From Burkholderiales bacterium (lineage in GTDB: Bacteria > Pseudomonadota > Gammaproteobacteria > Burkholderiales > Burkholderiaceae_C), in NCBI GenBank assembly GCA_016213325.1, contig JACRAY010000001.1:116836-180835 (forward strand): a stretch of DNA of 64,000 nucleotides, written 5' to 3'. Positions 27,673 through 36,255 of this stretch are shown in pieces. Every line of letters starts with the position of its first letter. The stretch's first letter is position 1. A model generated the notes under the pieces. That model had not been told where the DNA came from and made no database searches. It saw only the letters and a list, made by a program, of their open reading frames with translations. Both the position numbers and the translations under genes were made by a program.

Positions 27673-28550
27673 TGGAACTGCTCTGGCGCATCGCGCAGGT
27701 GGTCGTGCCGGTGTTCTTCATCGTGGCGGCAGGCTATTTCTACGCGCGCCGGGCGCGGCCCGACCTGTCGGCTTTCAACCGCATCGTGCTCGACGTGCTG
27801 AGCCCGCTGCTCGTGTACACGGCACTCGCGGGCAAGGAGTTCCGGCTGCAGGACCACACGCTGCTGCTGCAGGGCGGCGCCCTGCTGGTCCTGGCGACCG
27901 GGCTCGTGGCATGGGCGGTATCGCGTGCCACGCACACGCAGGCGCGCACCCTGGTGCCGGTGGTGATGTTCACCAATTGCGGCAACATGGGCCTGCCGCT
28001 CGCGCTGCTGGCCTTCGGGCCGGACTACTTCGGCGCCGCCGTGGCGCTGTTCTCCATCAGCAACGTGATCCATTTCTCGCTGGGCGCACGCATCACGAGC
28101 GCGCACGCCAGCACCCGCGACCTGCTGCTGAGCCCGCTGATGATCGCAAGCGTGCTGGGCTTCGCCAGCGCCGCGACTGGCGTGCGGCCGCCCGACCTGA
28201 TCTTCACGGGCATGAAGATACTCGGTGAAGCCATGCTGCCGCTGATGCTGTTCGCGCTGGGTGCGCGGCTCACGCTGCTGAAGCGCGAGGATGTCCCGCG
28301 CGGCATGCTGGGCGCCGTGGCACGGCCGGTGATCGGCCTCGCCATCGCGATCCCGCTGGCATGGGCACTCGGGCTGGAAGGCGCGGCCAAGGGGCAGCTG
28401 ATCCTGTTCGGCGCCTTGCCGCCGGCCGTGATGCAGTTCCTGCTGGCCGAACGCTACCGGCAGGAGCCCGAACGCGTGGCCGCGATGATCCTGCTCGGGA
28501 ATGCGCTGGCGGTGATCTTCATCCCGCTGGGGCTGGCGCTGTCGCTCTAA
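27672..28550 (+). CDS. AEC-family (auxin efflux carrier type) transporter
   Basis: A 292-residue inner-membrane carrier with about ten helices. Family features include VPVVMFTNCGNMGLPLAL and the glycine-rich C-terminal half GALPPAVMQFLLAERY. In bacteria these carriers move organic acids such as malate or malonate; the substrate here is not predictable. It is coupled to the DUF3445 gene by a TGATG overlap, and its 3' end overlaps the convergent next gene by four bases. Confidence 0.88.
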   Translation: MELLWRIAQVVVPVFFIVAAGYFYARRARPDLSAFNRIVLDVLSPLLVYTALAGKEFRLQDHTLLLQGGALLVLATGLVAWAVSRATHTQARTLVPVVMFTNCGNMGLPLALLAFGPDYFGAAVALFSISNVIHFSLGARITSAHASTRDLLLSPLMIASVLGFASAATGVRPPDLIFTGMKILGEAMLPLMLFALGARLTLLKREDVPRGMLGAVARPVIGLAIAIPLAWALGLEGAAKGQLILFGALPPAVMQFLLAERYRQEPERVAAMILLGNALAVIFIPLGLALSL

Positions 28551-29215
28551 TACAGGCGTCGCGACAGCAGCATCACCAGCACCCCGGCCACCACCACGGC
28601 CGTGCCGATGACTGCCACCCACATCCAGGGGTTCGAGCCGCCTGCTGCCGACAACGCAGCCGGCTGGCTGTCGTCCTCGGGCCACGGCGTGGCCTGCGGC
28701 AGCCAGTCGACGAATTCGCCGGCCGCCTCGGGCGTGAACAGTTCGATGCTGAGCCGCTTGAAGTCCTTCACGCCTCCCGACTTCAGCCACAGGTCGACCG
28801 TGCTGTTGCGCACGCGCGCATGCACGATGTCCTTCAGCGGCAGCTTGATGCGGTCGTCCTTCCACTGGAAGCCCTTGCGGAAGCGCCCGGCGATGCGCAG
28901 CACGTCGGTCTGGATGCGTGCTTCCACCTCGCCCTTGAAGCGGGGGATGCCCACGCCCGGTCCGCGCACCTCGAGCACGCAGGCCGAGTAGGTAGCCTGC
29001 ACCAGCGAGTAAGTGGTGGTCTTGTTGGGCTGGAACGTGCCTTCGCGCGGCCGTGTCCTCAGCAGGTCGGCCACGGTAAGCCGGGCGCCATCGCTGGCGA
29101 CGAGCATGTCGTCGCTGGTCAGCGCCTTCTTGATCCTCATTCCCACGATCGTCCGCCGGTCGTAGGGACCCACGTCCCGCCCGTGCAACAGGACCCGGTA
29201 CACCGGTTCTTCCAA
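28547..29215 (-). CDS. Hypothetical protein, GYF_2-like N-terminus and C-terminal membrane anchor
   Basis: A 222-residue protein I cannot name. The first 45 residues (YRVLLHGRDVGPYDRRTIVGM with a following TSDDMLV) resemble the GYF_2/DUF4339 fold. The middle section is a soluble beta-rich stretch with no known motif. A single hydrophobic helix near the C-terminus (WMWVAVIGTAVVVAGVLVML) precedes SRRLY, so it is probably tail-anchored with the domain facing the cytoplasm. It stands alone between two plus-strand genes. Confidence 0.7.
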   Translation of the reverse strand: MEEPVYRVLLHGRDVGPYDRRTIVGMRIKKALTSDDMLVASDGARLTVADLLRTRPREGTFQPNKTTTYSLVQATYSACVLEVRGPGVGIPRFKGEVEARIQTDVLRIAGRFRKGFQWKDDRIKLPLKDIVHARVRNSTVDLWLKSGGVKDFKRLSIELFTPEAAGEFVDWLPQATPWPEDDSQPAALSAAGGSNPWMWVAVIGTAVVVAGVLVMLLSRRLY

Positions 29216-29290
29216 CTCTTAGTCCCCGCTCTTGCAGTGTCGGGCGGAAGGATAACACCGCACCGGTTGCGATCGAGCCACAATCTCCCC

Positions 29291-30154
29291 ATGTCTTCTC
29301 CCCGCAACCTGCATGACAGGCGCCTGGCGGACGCCTGGGCCACGCTCAAGTCCCACTCGGACGCCGGGCTGCCGCTGGACCCAGACGCAGCCCGCCTGGC
29401 TTTCGCCGACCCCGAATTCCTGCTGCGCCGCGAAACGCGCGGCATCCGCTTCCAGCTCGAACTGCTCAAGCCCGACCTGGGGCAGCAGGCCTACGGCGTC
29501 GAGAACACCATCGTCGTGTTCGGCAGCGCGCGCTTTCGCGCCCGTGACCAGGCCGAAGCGCTGGTCGCCGCCGCGGAAGCCGCCGGTGACCAGGCCCAGC
29601 TGCACCGTGCCCGCGCGCTGGCGCGCAACTCGCACTACTACGAAAAGGCTCGCGAGTTCGGCGAGATCGTCACGCGCTACAGCCGCGACAAGGCGTCGGC
29701 GGACCGCCTGTTCGTCTGCACGGGCGGCGGCCCCGGGATCATGGAAGCCGCCAACCGCGGCGCGCACGACGGCGAGGGCGTGAGCGTGGGCCTGGCGATC
29801 GCGTTGCCGATGGAAGAAGCGGCCAACCCCTACGTCACGCCGGAACTCTCCTTCAAGTTCCACTACTTCGCGCTGCGCAAGATGCACTTCATGATGCGCG
29901 CCAAGGCGCTGGTCGCCTTCCCCGGCGGCTTCGGCACGCTCGACGAGCTGTTCGAGGTGATCACGCTGGTGCAGACGCGCAAGTCGCGCCAGGTGCCCAT
30001 CGTGCTGTTCGGCACCGACTACTGGAAGCGCCTCGTCAACTTCGAGCTGCTGGTGGAAGAAGGCGTCATCTCGCCCGCCGACCTCGACCTGTTCCAGTTT
30101 GCGGACGAGCCCGCGGCGGCGTGGGAAGTCATCAAGACGTTCTACCGTCTCTGA
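29291..30154 (+). CDS. LOG-family / TIGR00730 Rossmann-fold nucleotide hydrolase
   Basis: A 287-residue protein with the lysine decarboxylase-like/LOG motif PGGFGTLDELFE and the preceding FALRKMHFMMRAKALVAF. Characterised LOG proteins remove ribose-5-phosphate from cytokinin nucleotides or AMP. An extended N-terminus of about 80 residues precedes the Rossmann core (NTIVVFGSARF), as in the longer bacterial subgroup. The ATG at 29291 was chosen from the position of the conserved core. Its 3' end overlaps the convergent MFS gene by 23 bases. Confidence 0.85.
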   Translation: MSSPRNLHDRRLADAWATLKSHSDAGLPLDPDAARLAFADPEFLLRRETRGIRFQLELLKPDLGQQAYGVENTIVVFGSARFRARDQAEALVAAAEAAGDQAQLHRARALARNSHYYEKAREFGEIVTRYSRDKASADRLFVCTGGGPGIMEAANRGAHDGEGVSVGLAIALPMEEAANPYVTPELSFKFHYFALRKMHFMMRAKALVAFPGGFGTLDELFEVITLVQTRKSRQVPIVLFGTDYWKRLVNFELLVEEGVISPADLDLFQFADEPAAAWEVIKTFYRL

Positions 30155-31322
30155 TCGCGCCGCGCAGCCGGAAGGCGAGCCGCGAGCCCGCACCGACGCA
30201 CGAGCCCATCAGCCAGAACACGCCCTTCACGCCGACCACCGCGCCCGCGGCGCCGAACAGCATGGGCATCGCGACGCTAGACGCGTTGATGACGATCACG
30301 CGCAGCGCTACCGCTTCGCCGTGGCGGTGCTCCGGCGTGATCTGGTGCAGCATGCTCATGACCATGGGCTGCACGCTGCCCAGCGCCAGGCCGAGCAGCA
30401 CCGAGCACAGCCCCATCGTCACGGGCCCCGGCATCAGCGGGTAGGCCGCGAACACCAGCGCGGTCACGATCATCACGCCCGCAATCAGGGCCCACTCGCG
30501 CACGCGCGAGGCCACCACCGGCAGCACCAGGCGCACGACCGCCGCGGCGATGGCGAACGCGCCGAGGATGGACCCGATCACCGAGGCCGACAGGCCGCGC
30601 TCATGGCCGAGCACGGGCACGATGAAGGTGTGCACGTCCCAGCAGGAAGCGATCAGCCAGTTGACGACCAGCAGCCGGCGAAAGGACGGCTCGTAAGCCA
30701 GGTCCCAGGCCTTCTGGCCTTTTCGCACGGGCTGCGGAACCAGCGCCGGCAGGTCGTGCACCTGCCGCAGGCAAAGCAGCGTAGCCAGCGGCAACAGCGC
30801 CATCAGCGCGAAGGCGCCGCGAAAACCCGACAGGTCGATCAGCGTTCCCGCCAGGAACGGACCCATGAAGTTCGCGATGGCCGGCCCGATCGCCATCCAC
30901 GAGAACACGCGCCGCAGCTCGGTCGGCGAGTGCGCGACACGGCCTACGTGGCGCTGCATGGCGATGGACGCGCAACCGGTGGCACCGCCGGTCAGCAGGG
31001 CGGCCAGGCACAGCACGGGAAACACGGGCCACGCCACGGCCATGGCAGCACCGAACACGGCGAACCCCACGCCCAGGGCGATCGGCCTGCGCACGCCCGC
31101 GCGGTCCGCGAAGCGCCCGGCTGGCAGCGCGAAGAAAACTTGCGTGAGCGCGAACAGCGCGACCAGGAACCCCACCGCCGCTTCGCTGTAGCCGCCGCGC
31201 AGCGCCTGCAAGGGAGCGGCCAGGCGGATGCCCGCCATGCACGCATGCAGGAACACGTAGCCGGCGCTCAGGAAGGCGAGCTCGGCCAGCCCGCTGCGCG
31301 ATTCAGCCGCCGAGGTCGTCAC
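30132..31322 (-). CDS. MFS transporter
   Basis: A major facilitator of about 396 residues with twelve predicted helices. The loop 2-3 motif is degenerate (GRFADRAGVRRPIALGVG). The GTG at 31322 was chosen because upstream in-frame sequence is only the antisense of rmuC. It overlaps the end of rmuC by 20 bases on the same strand, so it is probably cotranscribed. Substrate unknown; drug efflux or sugar/organic-acid transport are both possible. Confidence 0.82.
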   Translation of the reverse strand: MTTSAAESRSGLAELAFLSAGYVFLHACMAGIRLAAPLQALRGGYSEAAVGFLVALFALTQVFFALPAGRFADRAGVRRPIALGVGFAVFGAAMAVAWPVFPVLCLAALLTGGATGCASIAMQRHVGRVAHSPTELRRVFSWMAIGPAIANFMGPFLAGTLIDLSGFRGAFALMALLPLATLLCLRQVHDLPALVPQPVRKGQKAWDLAYEPSFRRLLVVNWLIASCWDVHTFIVPVLGHERGLSASVIGSILGAFAIAAAVVRLVLPVVASRVREWALIAGVMIVTALVFAAYPLMPGPVTMGLCSVLLGLALGSVQPMVMSMLHQITPEHRHGEAVALRVIVINASSVAMPMLFGAAGAVVGVKGVFWLMGSCVGAGSRLAFRLRGAIRDGRTS

Positions 31323-32622
31323 CGTCTTCGCCGGCGCTCGGCAACAGCGCCTGCGCTTCGCCCTCGGGCAAGGCTTCGACCACGCGCAGCGCACGGCGCA
31401 TCTGCTTCGTGCGCGTGTCGGCCTTGTCCAGCGTGTCCGACGCCTTCTGCACCTGTTCGCGGATCTTCCCGACCCATTCGCCGTAGCGCTCGAACTCGGT
31501 CTTCACGGCGCCCAGAACCTTCCACACTTCGGACGCCTGCTGCTCCAGGGCCAGCGTGCGGAAGCCCATGTGCAGGCTGTTCAGCATGGCCAGCAGCGTG
31601 GTCGGCCCTGCCAGCGTCACGCGGTATTCGCGCTGCAGGTGGTCCATCAGGCCCGGCCTGCGCAGCACCTCGGCGTACAGGCTCTCGATGGGCAGGAACA
31701 GGATCGCGAAGTCGGTGGTCTCGGGCGGCGACAGGTACGACTCGCAGATCGACCTGGCCTCGACCCGGATGCGGGCCTCCAGCGCGCGTGCCGCGCTCTC
31801 CACGCCCACGGGATCGGCACGGTCCTGCGCTTCCAGCAGGCGCTCGTAGTCGTCGCGCGGGAACTTGGCGTCGATCGGAAGCCACACCGGCGTGCCGTCG
31901 GCGCTGCGCCCGGGAAAGCGGATCGCGAAGTCGACCCGCAGATTGCTGCGCGGCTTGGTCTCGACCTGCTTGGCGTACTGCTCGTTGGTGAGCACCTGTT
32001 CGAGCAGCGCCTCGAGCTGCACCTCGCCGAACATGCCGCGCGTCTTCACGTTGGTCAGCACGCGCTGCAGGTCGCCCACGCCCTGCGCCAGCGCCTGCAT
32101 CTGGCCCAGGCCGTGGTGCACCTGCTCGAGGCGCTCGGCCACCTGCCGGAAGCTCTCACCCAGCCGGGTCTCCAGCGTGGCCTGCAGCTTCTCGTCGACC
32201 GTCTTGCGCATCTCTTCGAGCTTGGCCGCGTTGTTCTGGTGCAGCAGCGCGAGCTGGTCTTCGAGTGTCTGCCGCACTTCGGCCATGCGCCGCGCGTTGC
32301 CCTCGGTCAGCGCGGTCAGCTGCACCGCGAGCGTGTCGCCCAGCGTCTTCTGCAGCATCGCGAGCTGCTGCGCGAAGGCGTCGATCTGCGCGTTCTGCGT
32401 GCGCGTGGCCTCCCCGGCCTGCCGCAACAGCGCTTCCTGGAAGGTGCCCAGGGTCTGCGTGAGCTCGGTGCGGGTGCCGCGTGCGCTCTCGCTGATCTCG
32501 CGGCGCAGTTCGCGCTCCAGGCGTTCGTCGGGCCCGGCCGGCTTGCGCACCAGCAGCGCCGCCAGCATCACCGCGCTCGCCAGGCCCAGCGCGATGGCGA
32601 TCCAGACTTCATAGCCCGCCAC
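31303..32622 (-). CDS. rmuC: DNA recombination protein RmuC
   Basis: A 439-residue protein that limits recombination at inverted repeats in Escherichia coli. One N-terminal membrane helix is followed by a long coiled coil (about residues 35-190) and the nuclease-like RmuC core (VWLPIDAKFPRDDYERLLEA and FLPIESLYAEVLRRPGLM). The GTG start sits immediately after the stop of the preceding hydroxyacid-dehydrogenase gene, so the two are coupled. Confidence 0.93.
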   Translation of the reverse strand: MAGYEVWIAIALGLASAVMLAALLVRKPAGPDERLERELRREISESARGTRTELTQTLGTFQEALLRQAGEATRTQNAQIDAFAQQLAMLQKTLGDTLAVQLTALTEGNARRMAEVRQTLEDQLALLHQNNAAKLEEMRKTVDEKLQATLETRLGESFRQVAERLEQVHHGLGQMQALAQGVGDLQRVLTNVKTRGMFGEVQLEALLEQVLTNEQYAKQVETKPRSNLRVDFAIRFPGRSADGTPVWLPIDAKFPRDDYERLLEAQDRADPVGVESAARALEARIRVEARSICESYLSPPETTDFAILFLPIESLYAEVLRRPGLMDHLQREYRVTLAGPTTLLAMLNSLHMGFRTLALEQQASEVWKVLGAVKTEFERYGEWVGKIREQVQKASDTLDKADTRTKQMRRALRVVEALPEGEAQALLPSAGEDGDDLGG

Positions 32623-33609
32623 TCAGCTGCCTCCCAGCACTTCGGGGTTCAGCGGCGTGAGCGGCTTGCCGTGCACGAGGAAGCCGATGAGGTTGTCGGC
32701 GGCGAGCCTGGCCATCGCCATGCGGGTGGTGATGGTGGCGCTCGCGATGTGGGGCGTGAGCACGACGTTCGGCACCTGCAGCAGGTCCGGGTGCACCTTC
32801 GGCTCGCCTTCGAACACGTCGAGGCCGGCCGCCGCGATACGCTTGTCGCGCAATGCAGCTGCGAGCGCCGCATCGTCGACGATGCCGCCACGGGCGATGT
32901 TGACGAGCGTCGCCGTGGGCTTCATCAGCGCCAGCTCGGCCGCGCCCATCGCATGGTGCGACTCGGCCGAGTACGGCAGCACCAGCACCAGGTGGTCCGC
33001 AGTGCGCAGCAGTTCGTCCTTGCCGACGTAAGTGGCCCTGCAATCGGCTTCGAGCTCGGGCGGCAGCCGCGAACGGTTGTGGTAGACCACCTTCATGCCG
33101 AAGCCGTGGGCGCCGCGCCGCGCGATGCCCTGCCCGATACGGCCCATGCCGAGGATGCCGAGCGTGGTGCCGTGCACCTCGGCACCGGCGAACATGTCGT
33201 AGCGCCAGCGGTCCCATCGGCCGGCGCGCAGGAAGTGTTCGCTCTCCGAGATGCGGCGCGCCGTGGCCATCAGGAGTGCAAAACCGAAGTCGGCCGTGGT
33301 TTCGGTCAGCACGTCGGGCGTGTTGGTGCCCAGCACGCCATGCGCCGTCATCGCCTTCAGGTCGAAGTTGTTGAAGCCCACGGCCATGTTGGCGCAGACC
33401 TTCAGCTGCGGGCACGCATCCAGCAGCGCGGCGTCGATACGCTCGCTGCCGGTGGTGAAGGCGCCGGTGCAGCCCTGCAGCCTGGCCGCCAGCTGCTGCG
33501 GCGTCCAGGCCTCGTCGGCCTGGTTGTGGCGCAAGTCGAAGTGCTCCTGGAGCAACTGCAGGATTTCGGGGAAGACCGCGCGGGCCAGGAGGACGGCGGG
33601 TTTCGCCAT
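32623..33609 (-). CDS. D-2-hydroxyacid dehydrogenase (glyoxylate/hydroxypyruvate reductase type)
   Basis: A 328-residue NAD(P)-dependent enzyme. The nucleotide-binding motif is LGILGMGRIGQGIARR, the catalytic Arg lies in VNIARGGIVDDAAL, Glu in EGEPKVHPDL and His in LTPHIASAT. This pattern matches GhrB/glycerate dehydrogenase-like enzymes that reduce glyoxylate or hydroxypyruvate. The gene lies between an ion permease gene (16 bases) and rmuC (0 bases) in a minus-strand run. Confidence 0.9.
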   Translation of the reverse strand: MAKPAVLLARAVFPEILQLLQEHFDLRHNQADEAWTPQQLAARLQGCTGAFTTGSERIDAALLDACPQLKVCANMAVGFNNFDLKAMTAHGVLGTNTPDVLTETTADFGFALLMATARRISESEHFLRAGRWDRWRYDMFAGAEVHGTTLGILGMGRIGQGIARRGAHGFGMKVVYHNRSRLPPELEADCRATYVGKDELLRTADHLVLVLPYSAESHHAMGAAELALMKPTATLVNIARGGIVDDAALAAALRDKRIAAAGLDVFEGEPKVHPDLLQVPNVVLTPHIASATITTRMAMARLAADNLIGFLVHGKPLTPLNPEVLGGS

Positions 33610-33625
33610 GGCTGCATTCCTTTCG

Positions 33626-34840
33626 CTATCGGTAGGTGTGGCCTTGCGGGTCCCAGCCGACCACCAGGAGCATGACCGCGAAGCCGATCACGTAGGCGAG
33701 TGCCACGTGCCAGCCGGCCCGCACCCACGCGAACACCGACCGCGTTTCCGGGTAGAGGTTGCTCAAGGCCACGCCCGCGGAAGACCCGAACCAGATCATG
33801 GAGCCGCCGAAGCCCACGGCATAGGCCAGGAAACCCCAGTCGTAGCCGCCTTGCCGCAAAGCCAGCGCGGTCAGCGGGATGTTGTCGAAGACGGCGCTGA
33901 CGAAGCCCAGCCCGAAAGCGGTCTGCCATGACGCGGCCGGCAGGTGCTGCACCGGCATCATTGCCGCGCACATCACCAGCGACAGCAGGAAGATGCTGCC
34001 GCGCAGCGACTCGCCCACCAGCTTCCATTGCGGCGCGCGCCACACCGACGTGGCGAACAGGGCCAGCCACACCGCGATGCCGATCACCGGGACGTTCTTC
34101 AGCACGTCCGGGTTGCGCAGGTTGAACCAGACGTTCGATCCGATGGCGGCCAGCAGGATGAGCGCCACGATCGCGAGGCGCGCGTAGTCCGTGGCTGCAT
34201 CGGCCGGCGGGTCTTTCATGATCGGCTGGTAGGCGTGCTGCTGGCGCGCGGCGATGACGCCGAAGACCAGCGTGGCCACGCCCGCGGCCACGTAGGCGTC
34301 CAGCACCTGCACCGGTGAAATGCCCGCGATCCACATCATGGTGGTGGTGGTGTCGCCCACCACGCTGCCGGCACCGCCCGCATTGCTGGCCGCCACGATG
34401 GCCGCAAGGTAGCCGATGTGCACCTTCCTGCGAAACAGGATCGCCGCCATCGAGCCGCCGATCATCGCCGCGGCGATGTTGTCGAGGAAGCTGGAAAGCA
34501 CGAACACGATCAGCAGCAGGTAGAAGGCGCCCTTCCAGTCGTCGGGCAGGAAGCGTGGCAGCAGGTCGGTGACGCCGCTGCGCCCGAAGTGGTCGGCCAG
34601 CAGCGCAAAGCCCAGGAGCAGCGCGAGCAGGTTGGCGAGCGTCACCCATTCGTGCGCCAGCAGCAGCCCCAGCCCGGCGATGCCGGGCGTGCCCGAGAAG
34701 TCGCCGAAGGCGAGCTTGTACAGGGCGATGACCACCATGCCCGTCAGGCCGACGTGGAACGTATGGTGGTGAAAGAGCGCGACGCCCAGCAGCGTCAGCG
34801 CAAACAGGAAGAAATCGAGCGGAATCCCTGCGAGCATCAT
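33626..34840 (-). CDS. NhaD/ArsB/citrate-type ion permease
   Basis: A 404-residue membrane protein of the ion-transporter superfamily, with about eleven helices. It has paired family motifs: FVLSSFLDNIAAAMIGG in the first half and GFVSAVFDNIPLTALAL in the second. A GDTTTTMMWIAGISP segment follows the first. Such proteins exchange Na+/H+, dicarboxylates or arsenite; I cannot choose between them. It appears to be the first gene of the run permease-ghrB-like-rmuC-MFS. Confidence 0.82.
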   Translation of the reverse strand: MMLAGIPLDFFLFALTLLGVALFHHHTFHVGLTGMVVIALYKLAFGDFSGTPGIAGLGLLLAHEWVTLANLLALLLGFALLADHFGRSGVTDLLPRFLPDDWKGAFYLLLIVFVLSSFLDNIAAAMIGGSMAAILFRRKVHIGYLAAIVAASNAGGAGSVVGDTTTTMMWIAGISPVQVLDAYVAAGVATLVFGVIAARQQHAYQPIMKDPPADAATDYARLAIVALILLAAIGSNVWFNLRNPDVLKNVPVIGIAVWLALFATSVWRAPQWKLVGESLRGSIFLLSLVMCAAMMPVQHLPAASWQTAFGLGFVSAVFDNIPLTALALRQGGYDWGFLAYAVGFGGSMIWFGSSAGVALSNLYPETRSVFAWVRAGWHVALAYVIGFAVMLLVVGWDPQGHTYR

Positions 34841-34950
34841 GCGTTGTTCTCCTCCAGGCCATTATCGCGTCCGGCCTGTAGGCGGGTGCCTACCGAACGA
34901 TGCGGCGGGGTGGCCCGGCAGCGGCGTGGCCCACGCGCTAACTTCAGGGC

Positions 34951-35142
34951 ATGAACCAGGACCGCATCCAGGGACGCTGGAAGCAGATAAAAGGCAGGCT
35001 GCGCGAAGGCTGGGGCCGCCTGACCGAGGACGACAGCGACATCGTGGCCGGCCGGCGCGACCAGCTCCTCGGGCGCATCCAGCAGCGCCACGGCCGGGCC
35101 CGGGACGAGGCCACCCGGCAAGTCACGCCACCCAGGTCGTGA
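34951..35142 (+). CDS. CsbD-family stress protein
   Basis: A 63-residue hydrophilic protein beginning MNQDRIQGRWKQIKGRLREGWGRLT, the CsbD signature. CsbD proteins are induced by general stress in many bacteria; their function is unknown. The C-terminal third is Arg-rich and its last 20 bases overlap the convergent nitroreductase gene. Confidence 0.85.
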   Translation: MNQDRIQGRWKQIKGRLREGWGRLTEDDSDIVAGRRDQLLGRIQQRHGRARDEATRQVTPPRS

Positions 35143-35812
35143 ACGAGCCGACCGGCTCACGCGGCGTGCGGAAGGTGTTGACTAGCGCGTCGGGGTCAGC
35201 GTAGCCCAGCGACATCCCGCACACCAGCATCTCGCCTTCGCCCGCACCGATGTACGGCAGCACGACCCGGTCGAATTCCCCCCAGGCCGCCTGCGGGCAG
35301 GTGTGCAGCCCCCGGCCGCGGGCCGACACCATGATGTTCTGCAGGAAGGCGCCGATGTCCAGCAGCGAGCCGCGGCCCAGCACCTTGTCGACGGTGAACA
35401 TGAAGCCCACGGGCGCGTCGAAGAAGCGGTAGTTGCGCTGGTGCTGAGCGTGCATGCGGTCCTTCTCGCCGCGCGCGATGCCCAGCAGGCCGTACAGGCT
35501 CCAGCCGTTCTCGCGGCGCCGGTCGAGGTAGGGCGGGACCCACTTCTCGGGGTAGTAGTCGAAGTACTCGCGGAATTGCGGGATGAGCGCCGGGTCGGCG
35601 TAAGCCGCGTCGTGCGCCTCGCAGACCTTCTTCGACAGCCCGTCACGCGCCGCGCCGCCCAGCACGTAGACCTTCCACGGCTGGTGGTTGGTGCCCGACG
35701 GAGCACGGCTGGCCACGCGCAGGATGTCTTCGATGGTGGCGCGAGGGACCTCGCGGTCGCGCAGGAAGGCCCGGCACGAGAAGCGGCTGGTGATGGCTTC
35801 GTCCGGCGTCAT
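35123..35812 (-). CDS. Nitroreductase family FMN enzyme
   Basis: A 229-residue flavoprotein with the FMN-binding start SRFSCRAFLRDREVPRATIE, the SGTNHQPWKVYVL motif at the phosphate site and a late GMSLGYADPDA segment. Substrates may be nitroaromatics, quinones or enones. Its ATG overlaps the stop of the upstream thioesterase gene by four bases, and that gene overlaps the deacetylase gene likewise, so the three are one translationally coupled set. Confidence 0.88.
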   Translation of the reverse strand: MTPDEAITSRFSCRAFLRDREVPRATIEDILRVASRAPSGTNHQPWKVYVLGGAARDGLSKKVCEAHDAAYADPALIPQFREYFDYYPEKWVPPYLDRRRENGWSLYGLLGIARGEKDRMHAQHQRNYRFFDAPVGFMFTVDKVLGRGSLLDIGAFLQNIMVSARGRGLHTCPQAAWGEFDRVVLPYIGAGEGEMLVCGMSLGYADPDALVNTFRTPREPVGSFTTWVA

Positions 35813-36255
35813 CGCAACGCTTCCAGCACTTCGCGCAGCCGCGCGGGCAGCGGCGCGGGCCTTCGCGTCACGCGGTCGACGTACACGTGGACGAAGTGGC
35901 CCTTGGCGGCCGTCAGGGGCTCGCCGGCCGCGAACAGGCCCACTTCATAGCGCACGCTTGAGCGGCCGGCCTGAGCCACGCGCAGGCCCGCCTCCACGTC
36001 CTGCGGGAACTCGATGGACGAGAAGTAGTTGCAGTGGGTCTCGATCACGAGCCCGATCACGGGGCTCAGCTGGATGTCGAGGGCGCCCTGTTCGATGAGG
36101 TGCGCGTTGACCACGGTGTCGAACCAGCTGTAGTAGACGACGTTGTTGACGTGCCCGTATGCGTCGTTGTCCATCCACCTCGTGCCGATGCGCCGGAAAG
36201 CCTTGTAGGCACTGCGCGTCTCGGGCTGTGGCCTGGGTGCGGGGGTATCGCTCAT
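35809..36255 (-). CDS. Acyl-CoA thioesterase, hot-dog fold (YbgC/4HBT type)
   Basis: A 148-residue protein. RWMDNDAYGHVNNVVYYSWF carries the catalytic Asp and the helix of the 4-hydroxybenzoyl-CoA thioesterase family. It probably cleaves short or medium acyl-CoA esters. Start at 36255 overlaps the upstream HDAC-like stop (ATGA); the stop overlaps the nitroreductase start. The shared function of the trio is unknown. Confidence 0.88.
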   Translation of the reverse strand: MSDTPAPRPQPETRSAYKAFRRIGTRWMDNDAYGHVNNVVYYSWFDTVVNAHLIEQGALDIQLSPVIGLVIETHCNYFSSIEFPQDVEAGLRVAQAGRSSVRYEVGLFAAGEPLTAAKGHFVHVYVDRVTRRPAPLPARLREVLEALR

